Part shown: positions 53,956 through 63,341 of the stretch, piece after piece
How the letters are laid out: each line of letters opens with the position of its first letter
Numbering within the stretch: the first letter of the stretch is position 1
Assembly (NCBI GenBank): GCA_965197865.1
Contig: CBDANZ010000002.1
Span: 62,001 to 126,000 of the forward strand
From: CBDANZ01 sp965197865
GTDB taxonomy: Bacteria > Acidobacteriota > Vicinamibacteria > Vicinamibacterales > CAVVIG01
Direction of reading: 5' to 3'
DNA: 64,000 nt
The notes under the pieces: generated by a model
What the model saw: only the letters and a program-made list of their open reading frames with translations
Databases searched by the model: none
What the model was told of the DNA's origin: nothing
Made by a program: the position numbers and the translations under genes

Positions 53956-55041
53956 GGCGTTGGTGCACGGTCGTCCCGCACCCTCGGTGAGCCACGATCG
54001 ACCTCCTGGCCATCGTGGCGACAGCAGGTGCATGATCTCGACATGAAGTCGAGAGTGCACCCGAAGTACAAGACAAAATACCACGTCGGGAATTGGCCGG
54101 CATACGACCGAGCGCTGGTCCAGCGAGGCGATATCACCGTGTGGTTGGCCCCGGAGGCGGTCGCCACCTGGGAGGCCGTGGGCGTCGGCGCGCGTGGCGG
54201 GCAACGGCAGTATTCCGATCTCGCCATCGAAACCGCGCTGACGCTCCGGCTCATCTTCCACCTGCCCCTGCGGCAGACTGAAGGCTTCCTGACGTCGATC
54301 TTCGGGATGCTGGGTCTCGATCTGTCCGCGCCCGATCACACCACACTCTCACGGCGTGGCCAGCATCTCGACCTCACGCTTCGTCGCCTCCCCGCGGGTG
54401 CCAGCCTGCATCTCCTCGTCGACAGCACGGGCCTCTCGATCGTGGGCGAGGGTGAATGGGCCGCTGTGAAACATGGAGGACGAGGGAGGCGAGGCTGGAA
54501 GAAGCTGCATCTCGGTGTCGACCGATCGGGAGTGATCGTCGCCCGAGCCCTGACGGAGGCACGTGTCGACGACGCGACGACTGGCATCACGCTGATCGAG
54601 GCGGTCGACGGCGCCCTCGGACGGGTGACGGCGGATGCCGCCTACGATACGATCGGCTTCTACGAGGCCGCCGGTGCGCGTGGCGCGACCGTCGTGGTTC
54701 CGCCGACGAGTACGGCCCACGTGTCTCGACACGGCCCGCGGTCGAGCGCCCGTGATCACACGATCCTGGCGGTCCAGGAGAGAGGACGGCGACGCTGGAA
54801 GCAGATGTCTGGCTACCATGGGCAGGCCCGCGTGGAGAACGCGTTCTTCCGGTACACGTCGATCATCGGAGACGGCCTTCGAGCGTGCAGTCCCGCAGGG
54901 CGGAGGACTGAGGTCGTCCTCACGTGCAACATCCTGAATCAGATGACTGGGCTTGGCAGGCCAATGTCGTACCGCATCGGTCGGTGAAGGAGCTGTGGAT
55001 CGGGATCGGTGCGGGCTAGCTCCGATTCATGCAACAACGCC
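53956..55041 (+). mobile_element. IS5-family insertion sequence
   Basis: About 1.09 kb with terminal repeats GGCGTTGGTGCACG (left) and GGCGTTGTTGCATG (right, reverse complement), 12 of 14 identical, typical of IS5/IS1031-type ends. It carries one transposase. No clear short target duplication. Confidence 0.78.
54043..54987 (+). CDS. IS5-family transposase
   Basis: A protein of 314 residues; ATG at 54043 (MKSRVHPKYK) preferred to 54028. DDE residues: LHLLVDSTGLS (Asp), GRVTADAAYDT (Asp), GYHGQARVENAFFRY (Glu with the YREK-like context). Layout LRLIFHLPLRQTEGFLTSI and APDHTTLSRR in the N-terminal half is typical. Intact, so the element is potentially active. Confidence 0.92.
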   Translation: MKSRVHPKYKTKYHVGNWPAYDRALVQRGDITVWLAPEAVATWEAVGVGARGGQRQYSDLAIETALTLRLIFHLPLRQTEGFLTSIFGMLGLDLSAPDHTTLSRRGQHLDLTLRRLPAGASLHLLVDSTGLSIVGEGEWAAVKHGGRGRRGWKKLHLGVDRSGVIVARALTEARVDDATTGITLIEAVDGALGRVTADAAYDTIGFYEAAGARGATVVVPPTSTAHVSRHGPRSSARDHTILAVQERGRRRWKQMSGYHGQARVENAFFRYTSIIGDGLRACSPAGRRTEVVLTCNILNQMTGLGRPMSYRIGR

Positions 55042-55268
55042 TATCATCGACAGGCCCGCGTCGAGAACGCGTTCTTCCGGTACAAGTCGATTCTCGGCGA
55101 TCGACTTCGAAGTCGGACTCGCGCAGCGCAAGCTGTCGAATCGGTGCTTGCGTGCAACGTGCTCAATCGAATGACCGAGCTTGGTCGACCAGAGTCGTTT
55201 GCGATCGATCGGTGACGAACCTACGCGTGGGAGCGCTCGGCGCCAGTTTCGATTTACGCAACAACGCC
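55042..55268 (+). pseudogene. C-terminal scrap and right end of a second IS5-type element
   Basis: Immediately after the IS5 element comes a second copy of the transposase end, YHRQARVENAFFRYKSIL ... CNVLNRMTELGRP, stopping at 55215. A further IS5-type right end (TTACGCAACAACGCC) lies at 55254-55268. It is a different relative (about 70 percent similar in protein), leaving only the 3' portion. Confidence 0.75.
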
Positions 55269-55340
55269 GCGTGCAGTCATCGCGGCGATGCGGTTCTTCG
55301 CCGAGTGACCCATTGGCTGGCAGGGACCGTGTGATCCGCG

Positions 55341-55565
55341 ATGGCGAAAGCTGAAGCCTCGGTCGAGGAGTTGGTCGGGATGATCGAATGTGGCGAGTCG
55401 CGGCTGCCCGAAGTGCAGCGACGCTACGTTTGGCGTTCGACTCGAGTTCGGGATCTGCTCGATTCACTGTATCGCGGCTATCCATCGGGTGCGATTCTCC
55501 TCTGGGAGACAGACGAGGATGTCCCGCTGCAGGACTTCGCACGCGATCAGCACGGCAATCCTTTA
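55341..55565 (+). pseudogene. N-terminal fragment of a DUF262 (GmrSD-type) protein
   Basis: A 75-residue fragment beginning MAKAEASVEELVGMI and containing ESRLPEVQRRYVWRSTRVRD, LLDSLYRGYPSGAILLWETD and VPLQDFARDQHGNP, the start of a DUF262 protein (ParB-like NTPase half of GmrSD-type modified-DNA restriction enzymes). Homology breaks at about 55565, where the next segment begins. The matching C-terminal end lies at 58945. Confidence 0.7.
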
Positions 55566-55705
55566 GGATGCTGATGGCAATTACCTTGCCGTCTCCTTGG
55601 TGCGCCAAGCAGCGGAACAGGTGCTACGCCTTGCTGAAGTCGGCAAATCTATATCGATCACTTCCTAAGCTGGAAGGAGCCAGCCTGCCAGGGAGTCGAG
55701 CCAAC

Positions 55706-58700
55706 ATGTCTCGTCGGACGTACTGCTTTCCAATCGCGGTACTCGTTTGTCTGCTCGTTGGTCCTCCGGCGGCTGCTCAAGTGCCTCCCGACGAAACGTG
55801 GCGTACGGTCGAGACCGAGCACTTTCGCGTCACCCTTCCTGAGCACCTTGAGGCGCTGGGCAGGCGGGTGGGAGACTTGGCCGAGCAGGCCTACCGGGAG
55901 CTCGCGGCACAGTTTCGCGCGGGGCCAACCGGGCGCATCGACATCGTCCTGACGGACCACTACGACGCATCGAACGGCTTCGCCACGGTCTGGCCCTCCA
56001 ACCGCATCGTCCTTTTCGCCAGGCCTCCCGCCGATCATCTCGCGCTGGCCTACTTCGACGACTGGCTCGAGCAGCTGATCACGCACGAGCTGGCGCACGT
56101 CTTCCATCTCGACTACGGCGGGACGCTGGGCAGGATTTTCCGCACACTGTTCGGGCGGGCGCAGACGCTCCTCACGTTCCCGGGCGTCGTCGTCCCCGGC
56201 TGGGTCGTCGAGGGACTGGCGACCTGGTACGAATCGGCGCTGACCGGCGCCGGCCGCGTGCACGGGACGTTCCACGAGATGGTGCTGCGCACGGCCATGC
56301 TCGAAGGACGGTTCGAGAGTATGGGGCGGGCGGGCGGCAACTCGCCGCAGTGGCCGGGCGGCGTCCGCCGCTACGCCTACGGCTCGCTCTTCTTCGACTA
56401 CCTGCTCGACAAACACGGCCGAGACGGCATGGCCGCGTTCATCGAGGCGGTCGTGCGCGCGGCGGCGCAACTGCCGCTGCCGCGGTTGAACGCCGCCGGC
56501 CGGCGCGCCTTCGGCGCGTCGCTGTCGAGCGAATGGGCCGCCTGGACGAACGGGATGCGGGCGCGCCTGAAGCACCTCGATGGCGAGCTCGCGGCGTTCG
56601 GCCCGATCAGCGAGCCCGAGGCGTTGACGCGGAACGCTCGCTACGGGCTGCACCCGCTGGCGTCGCCGGACGGCAACGCGCTGATCTACGTTCGGTCGGA
56701 TGGACGGTCGGATCCTCGGCTCGTGGTCATGGCTCCCGACGGCGGCGATCCGTCCACGGTCACGAGGATCAACAACCACACTCCGTTTGACGTCCTGCCG
56801 CGCGGGGAGATCGTCTTCGCGCAACGCGATTACATGGACCCCTATCGGGTGTTGAGCGACCTGCATGTCGCGACCATCGACGGGGCGGTGCGGCGCGTGA
56901 CCCGGGGTGCCAGGCTTACCGCGCCGTCGGCCGGTCCCGAGGGGGCATGGGCCGTCGCCGTGGCGGAGGGTGGGGGAACGAACGGCCTGGCCCGGGTCGA
57001 TCTCCTAGACGGGTCGATCCGGGCGCTGGTGGCGCCGAAAGCCGGTACGTACTGGGTCTACCCCGCGGTCTCGCCCGACGGACGCTGGATCGCCGCCAGC
57101 CGCTGGACGGACCGTCGCCATGACGTGGTCATCCTCGATGCGGACGGGGGCGTGGCGGACGCGGTGACCCGCGACCGCGCGCTCGACCTGGCGCCGAAAT
57201 GGAACGCGGATGGCCGCTACCTGGTCTGGTCGTCGGACCGGAACGGCATCCCGAACATCCTGGGAGCGGAGGTCGATCCGCTCACCGGCGCCGCCGCCTC
57301 CCCCGTCATGCTGACGAACGTGCGCACGGGAGCGGCGTTTCCGAGCATCGGCCCCGCCGGCGAGTGGTTGTACTTCTCCGGGTACCACGTCGACGGCTGG
57401 GAGGTGGAACGGGTCCGGTTCGCTCCCGCCGCCGCCCTGCCTGCTCCTGCCCCGGCGGCCCGCTTCGACGAGGCCGGCGCTCCCCGGGTCGCGCCGGCCG
57501 GAGCCGGCGCGGTCTCCGAGGCCGCAACGGGGGACGCTTCCGCCTGGCTTGCCGAACCGCGCGGCTCCACCGCTGCCGCGGGCCCCGGCCCCGTTGCCGC
57601 CAGCGGCTCACCGGCCGGTATTGGGGCGCGGGACACCGCCGACCCGGCTGGAACGCCGTCCCGCGACCGGGAAAGCCCGGCCCATGACTACTCACCGCTG
57701 TCGACCCTGTATCCGAGGTACTGGCTGCCGGTGTTCCGGGAGCCTCTGGCGACCGCGAAGACGACCGTCGGGGGCGTCGAGGTGCCGCGCACGGAGATTC
57801 TCGGCTACGCGGTCGGAGGCCGCACCTCGGGCTTCGACCTCGTCCGCAGGCATGCCTACGAGGTCGGGGCACAGGTCTTCACGTCGGGCGGCCGGGGAGA
57901 GGGCGACGTGTCGTACGAGTATCGGGGCCTGGGGAACCCGACCATCGGCGTGACCGCCTCGCAGACGTGGGACGACGACGGCGTCCGGGTGCGCCGCCCG
58001 GCAACGGGAGCGGAGGGCTCGCCAGAGACCTTCTTCGTCCTGGAACGGGAGCGGCGGCTGGCCACGTCGGTGCGCGTGCGCCGGCCCGGCGTGCGTATGT
58101 CGACGTCACTGAGGTTCTCGGCCGGGCTGGTCCGGAGCGACCGGGAAGTGCTGGATAAAGCTCTGCGGTCGACGGACGGCTTCCGCCTTACGCGGCCCGG
58201 CAGCCTCCAGAGCGAGTACGCCGTATCGTTCAGCGTCTCCACCGCGCGGTCACATGCGTTCCAGATGGGCAACGCGCGTGGTGCGGCGCTGTACCTGCGC
58301 GCCCGGACACGCGACGACCTGGATGTGCCGGACGCGCTCACCGGGCGCAACCGCGTCGATCTCTCCGTCGACGATCTCATCGGCCGACTGCGGGCCTACG
58401 TTCCGTTGCCGGGACCGGGATTCGCGGCGCCGGTGCTGGCTCTGCGCGCGAGCGGCGGGGTGGCTCGCGGGCCGGGGGCGCAGACCGGCTACTTCGCGGC
58501 GGGCGGTGCGTCGGGCGACGGCGTGTCGCTGCCGGGGCTGGTGGGCGGCTCGGTCTTCCTCCCTGTCCGGGGCTACGAGAGATCCACGCGGTCGGGCCGC
58601 TACGCCTGGTCCACCTCGGTGGAGCTGCGCGCGCCGCTCGCGCTCGTCAATCGCGGACTCGGGGCGTTGCCGCTGCACCTTGACCGCATCTTCGGGTCGG

Positions 58701-58912
58701 TCTTCCTCGACGGCGGCAACGCGTGGGGGGGCGCGTCGTCTGCCGGAGAGGAGAGTCCCAGGCTCCGGGCCCTGCTGTCGGCCGGGTTCGAGGTCAGCAC
58801 CGACCTGCTCGTCCTGTACTCGGTTCCGTTGCGACTGCGCGCCGGTGTCGCCTTCCCCCTGGTCGAGCAGGAGGGGGCGCGATACTACGTTCGAGTGGGT
58901 CTGCCGTTCTGA
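55706..58912 (+). CDS. Peptidase-MA-like / TolB-propeller / outer-membrane barrel protein
   Basis: A 1068-residue protein. The start at 55706 (MSRRTYCFPI) opens a signal peptide (IAVLVCLLVGPPAAAQ). Domains: zinc-peptidase module with LITHELAHVFHLDYGG (HExxH, about 134-148) and downstream Glu in VVEGLATWYE, fitting gluzincin peptidase_MA; TolB-like propeller (about 310-570; repeats such as SPDGRWIAASRW and NADGRYLVWSSDRNG); low-complexity Ala/Pro linker (about 580-670); then a membrane beta-barrel ending in a C-terminal YYVRVGLPF. Likely outer-membrane-anchored protease, with the propeller binding or gating the substrate. Confidence 0.82.
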   Translation: MSRRTYCFPIAVLVCLLVGPPAAAQVPPDETWRTVETEHFRVTLPEHLEALGRRVGDLAEQAYRELAAQFRAGPTGRIDIVLTDHYDASNGFATVWPSNRIVLFARPPADHLALAYFDDWLEQLITHELAHVFHLDYGGTLGRIFRTLFGRAQTLLTFPGVVVPGWVVEGLATWYESALTGAGRVHGTFHEMVLRTAMLEGRFESMGRAGGNSPQWPGGVRRYAYGSLFFDYLLDKHGRDGMAAFIEAVVRAAAQLPLPRLNAAGRRAFGASLSSEWAAWTNGMRARLKHLDGELAAFGPISEPEALTRNARYGLHPLASPDGNALIYVRSDGRSDPRLVVMAPDGGDPSTVTRINNHTPFDVLPRGEIVFAQRDYMDPYRVLSDLHVATIDGAVRRVTRGARLTAPSAGPEGAWAVAVAEGGGTNGLARVDLLDGSIRALVAPKAGTYWVYPAVSPDGRWIAASRWTDRRHDVVILDADGGVADAVTRDRALDLAPKWNADGRYLVWSSDRNGIPNILGAEVDPLTGAAASPVMLTNVRTGAAFPSIGPAGEWLYFSGYHVDGWEVERVRFAPAAALPAPAPAARFDEAGAPRVAPAGAGAVSEAATGDASAWLAEPRGSTAAAGPGPVAASGSPAGIGARDTADPAGTPSRDRESPAHDYSPLSTLYPRYWLPVFREPLATAKTTVGGVEVPRTEILGYAVGGRTSGFDLVRRHAYEVGAQVFTSGGRGEGDVSYEYRGLGNPTIGVTASQTWDDDGVRVRRPATGAEGSPETFFVLERERRLATSVRVRRPGVRMSTSLRFSAGLVRSDREVLDKALRSTDGFRLTRPGSLQSEYAVSFSVSTARSHAFQMGNARGAALYLRARTRDDLDVPDALTGRNRVDLSVDDLIGRLRAYVPLPGPGFAAPVLALRASGGVARGPGAQTGYFAAGGASGDGVSLPGLVGGSVFLPVRGYERSTRSGRYAWSTSVELRAPLALVNRGLGALPLHLDRIFGSVFLDGGNAWGGASSAGEESPRLRALLSAGFEVSTDLLVLYSVPLRLRAGVAFPLVEQEGARYYVRVGLPF

Positions 58913-58944
58913 CGCCCGTCGCGCTGACATGACCTGCTCGTGTT

Positions 58945-59130
58945 GCGCCAGAGGAACTCGAAGGCCGCAGCCAACGCAGCGCCCTCTTCAAGACGATGTT
59001 CCTCGCTTTCCGCGATGCGGAGGCCCGCGACTGGCGTTCGAACCTCGCCATCGCGCTGGGACACCGCGGGGCTCAACATCGGCTCCAGTTTCACCACATT
59101 TTCCCGAAGACGGTCTTGAGGGGCAGCTAC
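58945..59130 (+). pseudogene. C-terminal fragment of a DUF262/HNH (GmrSD-type) protein
   Basis: Reads APEELEGRSQRSALFKTMFL, AFRDAEARDWRSNLAIALGH, then HRLQFHHIFPKTVLRGSYK, the HNH-like nuclease end (HHIFPK motif) of GmrSD-type proteins. It follows a stop and lies after the peptidase gene, while the N-terminal part of the same kind of protein lies at 55341. The middle 300 or so residues are missing. Confidence 0.7.
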
Positions 59131-59385
59131 AAGGTGAACTCTGTTCGTTACCCACCGACCATGCATCACGCGCGTTCCACCCTGGTACTCTCTCCGGCTA
59201 GGTACGCCTCCCAGTCGTCCATGAGCCGCCGACGCACGCTGCGAACCAGACCCGGATTCCGGCCCGCCAAACGCGCCAGATTCCCCAGGAGTTCGAGCAC
59301 TGGGAGTCTGACCCCGCAGCGAAGCAACCGGCCGTGGTGTTATCCACCACGGCCGGGCCTGCCTAGTGCAAGAACGGCGAAACCC

Positions 59386-59958
59386 CTATGGCATGCAGAT
59401 CTTGGTGTACTCGGGGTCGGGAGCGGCGTGATCAGCCGCCGCAGACTTCGTTGTTCCACCGTACATTACGTCGGCGGATACCGAGAAGCCTCCTGACGGG
59501 TGGCCGTTCGTGGCTGCGCACGAGACGGTGAATATGCCCGGGTAGCGCGTACTCTCGGTCAGTGTCGGATGATCGACGGTTGCCGATTCATCTGGCGAGA
59601 AGTCCCACGTCGGGTCGGAGAGCCCCCACGAACCATAGTCGTTGTCGCCGTACGACAGATCTTGTGCATGAGTGTTGCCGAAATGCAGGTAAACCCTGTA
59701 CCCGAAGTCGTTGTCGCCAGATGTTCCCACCGCGAGACTGACATTTGCCGTTGGAGGGTTGTCGTCGTCGGTGATAGTACCGTAGGCGAGCCGGTCCGCG
59801 AGGGATACCACATCCGAGCTCGAAGCGGCTGAGGCATTGGACAGCCGCACTGCAAACCGCTCAGTGGACTCGTTCGTGCTGTCCTCTCTGGTGGCGATCG
59901 TGAATGTCTCCGAATCGTCGCCAGACGTGAACGTCAGCACACCCGAGGGTATTGTCAG
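59386..59958 (-). pseudogene. Calx-beta secreted protein, N-terminally truncated by an IS6-like element
   Basis: The readable frame contains LTIPSGVLTFTSGDDSETF and SLADRLAYGTITDDD, a Calx-beta repeat, then a Ser/Thr-rich secreted segment to a TAG at the end. The normal start and signal peptide are absent; homology begins just where the IS6-like element ends. Calx-beta proteins are large surface or secreted adhesion-type proteins, so this is only the tail. Confidence 0.65.
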
Positions 59959-60739
59959 GTTGAGGCGACGAGTGGCAGAGTAGGCCGATGAGGAGCCAGT
60001 CGGCCAGCTATCACGGATATCGATTCCCACCCGACATCATCAGCCACGCGGTCTGGCTCTACTATCGATTCTGCCTCAGCTTCCGCGATGCTGAAGATCT
60101 CCTCGCGCAACGAGGCGTGACGGTCACCTACGAGACGATTCGGCAGTGGTGCCAGCGGTTCGGTCCGGTCTACGCTCGGCAGCTGCGGCGCCGGCGCGGT
60201 CGGATGGGAGACACCTGGCATCTCGACGAGGTGTTCGTCACGATCCAGGGTCGCCAGCAGTACTTGTGGCGCGCCGTGGATGAGGACGATGACGTCCTGG
60301 ACCTCCTCGTGCAACCACGACGGAATCGGCACGCCGCGGTGCGATTCTTTCGCAGGTTACTGAAGAACCAGCAGCACGTGCCGCGACGCTTGATCACCGA
60401 CAAGCTGCGCAGTTACTCGGCCGCCTGTCGCGCGGTGATGCCATCGGTGCTCCACTGCACCGATCAGTACGCGAACAACCGCGCGGAGGTCTCTCATCAA
60501 CCGACACGACAGCGGGAGCGCCAGATGCGGTGTTTCACGTCGGCCGCTCAGCTCCAACGGTTCGCGTCGGTTCACGGTATCGTGCAGAATCTCTTCCGAG
60601 TCGGTCGGCACCTCTTGCGGTCGGCTCACCACCGTCTGCTCCGCACCCGCGCGTTCGTTGAATGGGATGCGGTGACGTGCGCCTGCTGAGAACGATCGGA
60701 GGCACCGATTTCACGGGGCAAGAGCGTGCTGCCCTCAAC
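59959..60739 (+). mobile_element. IS6-like insertion sequence
   Basis: About 780 bp with a single transposase; ends GTTGAGGCGACGAG (left) and GTTGAGGGCAGCAC (right, reverse complement) share the first 7 bases. Left end interrupts the Calx-beta gene; right end abuts an IS3-type remnant, so the flanks are not from one gene and no target duplication can be tested. Confidence 0.6.
59988..60689 (+). CDS. IS6-family transposase
   Basis: A 233-residue DDE transposase of the compact IS6/IS240 type: PPDIISHAVWLYYRFCLSFR, RDAEDLLAQRGVTVTYETIR, WHLDEVFVTIQG (Asp), PRRLITDKLRSY (Asp), NNRAEVSHQPTRQRERQMR (Glu with the conserved K/R-rich context). Complete. Confidence 0.93.
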   Translation: MRSQSASYHGYRFPPDIISHAVWLYYRFCLSFRDAEDLLAQRGVTVTYETIRQWCQRFGPVYARQLRRRRGRMGDTWHLDEVFVTIQGRQQYLWRAVDEDDDVLDLLVQPRRNRHAAVRFFRRLLKNQQHVPRRLITDKLRSYSAACRAVMPSVLHCTDQYANNRAEVSHQPTRQRERQMRCFTSAAQLQRFASVHGIVQNLFRVGRHLLRSAHHRLLRTRAFVEWDAVTCAC

Positions 60740-60942
60740 AAGTTGACAATGCCGTCCCTGGACACCGTCACGCCCGCCGACGTCTACCACGGGCGGCGGC
60801 CAGCGATCCTGGCCGTCGGGAGCAGATCAAGCAGCTGACGTTAACCGCACGACGGCGAGAGAATCTGAGGACGCCGCATCGCGCGGCACAACGGCGGGAA
60901 GTGTCTCTTCCCAAACAGCCTCAGTGGTCCGGATTGGTTTGA
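60740..60942 (+). pseudogene. C-terminal remnant of an IS3-family transposase
   Basis: One frame gives LDTVTPADVYHGRRPAILA, then the sense moves to the next frame as REQIKQLTLTARRRENLR. This is the end of an IS3 integrase (LTPADVYFGR ... RERIKRQTLxxRR). Both frames are broken; no start or core remains. Confidence 0.6.
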
Positions 60943-60973
60943 CGACGTACAGTCGCCAGCCGTGCCAACGAAC

Positions 60974-63232
60974 ATGAACGTCTCGACGCCCCGACTGACC
61001 CGGGCCGGGCTTTCCGCACTGGTCCTCATCGTAGCTCTACTCGTGACTTCCGAAACGGGTTCAGGGCAGGAGGTGAACCGTGGCCAGAACGATACCTCTC
61101 CGGCGGAAGCCCCGGTCCTCCGGGCCGCACCCGTACCCGCGGGCCAGGGTGTCGACCTCGATGGTTACCTCGGCGAGTCCGCTTGGCAGACGGCCACGCC
61201 CATCACCGAGTTCAAGCAACAAGACCCGGTCGAGGGCGCCGAGCCCACCGAGGCATCCGAGATCCGGATCCTCATCGATGGCGTGGCACTCTACATCGGC
61301 GCGATGTTCTTCGATGACCCGGACGGAATCCTGGCATACCAAAAGCGCCGCGACGAGGGCCTGGGTACCGACGACCGATTCATGTGGATCCTGGATACCT
61401 TCCTGGACGGTCGGACCGGATACTTCTTCGAGATCAACCCAGCCGGTCTGATGGGAGACGGTCTTCTCAGAGCAGGAGGAAACGTCAACAAGGCCTGGGA
61501 CGGCGTGTGGGAGGCGCGCGTCCAGCGTCTCGACAATGGGTGGTCTGCCGAGATCCGGATTCCTTGGAGCACCCTGAACTTCAACCCCGAGTCGGACACA
61601 TGGGGTATCAACTTCCAACGAACCATACGTCGCAAACAGGAGGAGATCCTCTGGACGGCGCACCGGAGAACCGAGGGGTTGTGGCGACCCATCCACGCCG
61701 GACGCCTGACGGGCCTCTCGGACATGTCCCAGGGCATAGGTCTCGAGGTGAAGCCCTACGTTGTCGCAGGTTGGACTCGACAAACGACGCTGGCGGACTC
61801 GACGAGTTACCCACGAGACCTGGGGTTCGACGTCGGGTATTCGATCACCCCAAGCCTGCGAGCCGCGGCGTCCTTCAATACCGACTTTGCGGAAGTGGAA
61901 GTCGACCAACGGCGAGTGAACCTCACTCGGTTTCCCCTTCGGTTCCCCGAACAACGCGATTTCTTCCTCGAAGGGTCGGGAGTCTTCACCTTCGCACCCC
62001 GAAACGGCGTGGAGCCCTATTTCAGCCGGCGTATCGGACTTCGCGGCGGCAACCCGGTCCCCATCCAGTTCGGTACCCGACTCGGTGGGCAAGCCGGGCG
62101 CTACGAGATCGGATTCCTCCAGGTAGGAACGGAAGACCACCTGGGCATCGGAGGCGAAGAGTTCACCGTGTCTCGAGTGAAGAGACAGATCTTCGAAGAG
62201 TCCACGATCGGCGCGATCTATACGAGACGCGCAGGCGGTGCCGACATCCAGGGCACCCGCCCCGCCGACAACCATACGGCGGGCATCGATCTGGACTTCC
62301 GGACCTCACGGTTTCTCGGCGACAAGAATCTCCAGGTCGACGGCTTCTTCGTCTGGAACTCGAACTCCGAGCCCACCGTGGACCGGACACTTTCCGACCT
62401 CTCGGCGCGGGGGATTCGGTTCGACTTCCCGAACGACATCTGGCAGATGCACCTCTCCTACCGAGAGTTCGGGAACTTCTACGATCCGGCCGTGGGCTTC
62501 GTCACCCGAAACGGATTTCGGCGGGTGGAGCCCAACGTGACCTGGCGTCCCCGTCCCGACATCTCGTGGATCCGTCAGTTCGAGTTTGGCACTCAGTTCA
62601 GATACCTGGCGTCCATCGAGACCGGGCGTCCCGAGGAGCGACAGTGGCAGTTCGACATCCTCAATATCGACTTCGAGAACAGTGCCGACCTCGACTTCGG
62701 TGTCACTCGCCAGTTCGAGTATCTCGACCGTGTGTTCGAGATCAGCGACGGTATAGTCATCCAGCCTGGCGAGTACTGGACGTGGGAGTGGGAGGTGAGC
62801 GGAGGAACGCCGAATCAGGAGCGAATCAGCCTGGACGCGGGCGTCGGGGGCGGTAGCTTCTGGAACGGAGACTGGTTCGGCTACGAGCTCGAGTTTGGCT
62901 ACCGTCCAACCCCAGGCGTCGAGCTCGGTCTCGAGTATGAACGCGACGAGGTCGCCCTTCCTCAGGGCGCCTTCGATACGAATCTGTTCCGACTGAACAC
63001 AGCCTGGGATATCAGCCCCTGGTCCTCCGTCACCGGCAACGTCCAGTACGACGACGTCTCTGAGATCTTCGGTCTCTTTCTCAAGACGCGATGGATCATC
63101 GCTCCCGGGAACGACCTCTACTTGGTCTACACCCAGAACTGGCAGAAGCTGAGAGCGGATCAGCTCGACCAGCGTTTCACGACGCTGAGCCAGGGCGGGA
63201 TCACCAAGCTGAACTACACGTTCCGGTTCTAA
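60974..63232 (+). CDS. DUF5916 outer-membrane protein with CBM9-like domain
   Basis: A 752-residue protein with a signal peptide (LSALVLIVALLVTSETGS). The N-terminal region (about 50-240) resembles the carbohydrate-binding domain family 9 fold: VDLDGYLGESAWQTATPITEF, FMWILDTFLDGRTGYFFEIN and WSAEIRIPWSTLNF. Then the DUF5916 barrel begins at EVKPYVVAG and ends in NYTFRF, a canonical barrel C-terminus. These are large outer-membrane proteins with unknown substrate, often glycan- or cleavage-product-related. Start ATG 60974 is chosen (GTG at 60962 possible). Flanked by transposases on both sides. Confidence 0.85.
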   Translation: MNVSTPRLTRAGLSALVLIVALLVTSETGSGQEVNRGQNDTSPAEAPVLRAAPVPAGQGVDLDGYLGESAWQTATPITEFKQQDPVEGAEPTEASEIRILIDGVALYIGAMFFDDPDGILAYQKRRDEGLGTDDRFMWILDTFLDGRTGYFFEINPAGLMGDGLLRAGGNVNKAWDGVWEARVQRLDNGWSAEIRIPWSTLNFNPESDTWGINFQRTIRRKQEEILWTAHRRTEGLWRPIHAGRLTGLSDMSQGIGLEVKPYVVAGWTRQTTLADSTSYPRDLGFDVGYSITPSLRAAASFNTDFAEVEVDQRRVNLTRFPLRFPEQRDFFLEGSGVFTFAPRNGVEPYFSRRIGLRGGNPVPIQFGTRLGGQAGRYEIGFLQVGTEDHLGIGGEEFTVSRVKRQIFEESTIGAIYTRRAGGADIQGTRPADNHTAGIDLDFRTSRFLGDKNLQVDGFFVWNSNSEPTVDRTLSDLSARGIRFDFPNDIWQMHLSYREFGNFYDPAVGFVTRNGFRRVEPNVTWRPRPDISWIRQFEFGTQFRYLASIETGRPEERQWQFDILNIDFENSADLDFGVTRQFEYLDRVFEISDGIVIQPGEYWTWEWEVSGGTPNQERISLDAGVGGGSFWNGDWFGYELEFGYRPTPGVELGLEYERDEVALPQGAFDTNLFRLNTAWDISPWSSVTGNVQYDDVSEIFGLFLKTRWIIAPGNDLYLVYTQNWQKLRADQLDQRFTTLSQGGITKLNYTFRF

Positions 63233-63341
63233 AGGGGTCGTGTCTGTCAACTGGTGGAAAAGTAGAAAGCGCGTCATCATCCGGCGCAGTTCAACCACGA
63301 GCTGTGCGCCCGCTTGGCGGCGGGTGCCGAAGGAGGCCGCA

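Noticed and set aside
61061..62275. 404-codon minus-strand frame opposite the DUF5916 gene
   Set aside because: Antisense artefact; the plus strand has a signal peptide, domain motifs and barrel C-terminus.
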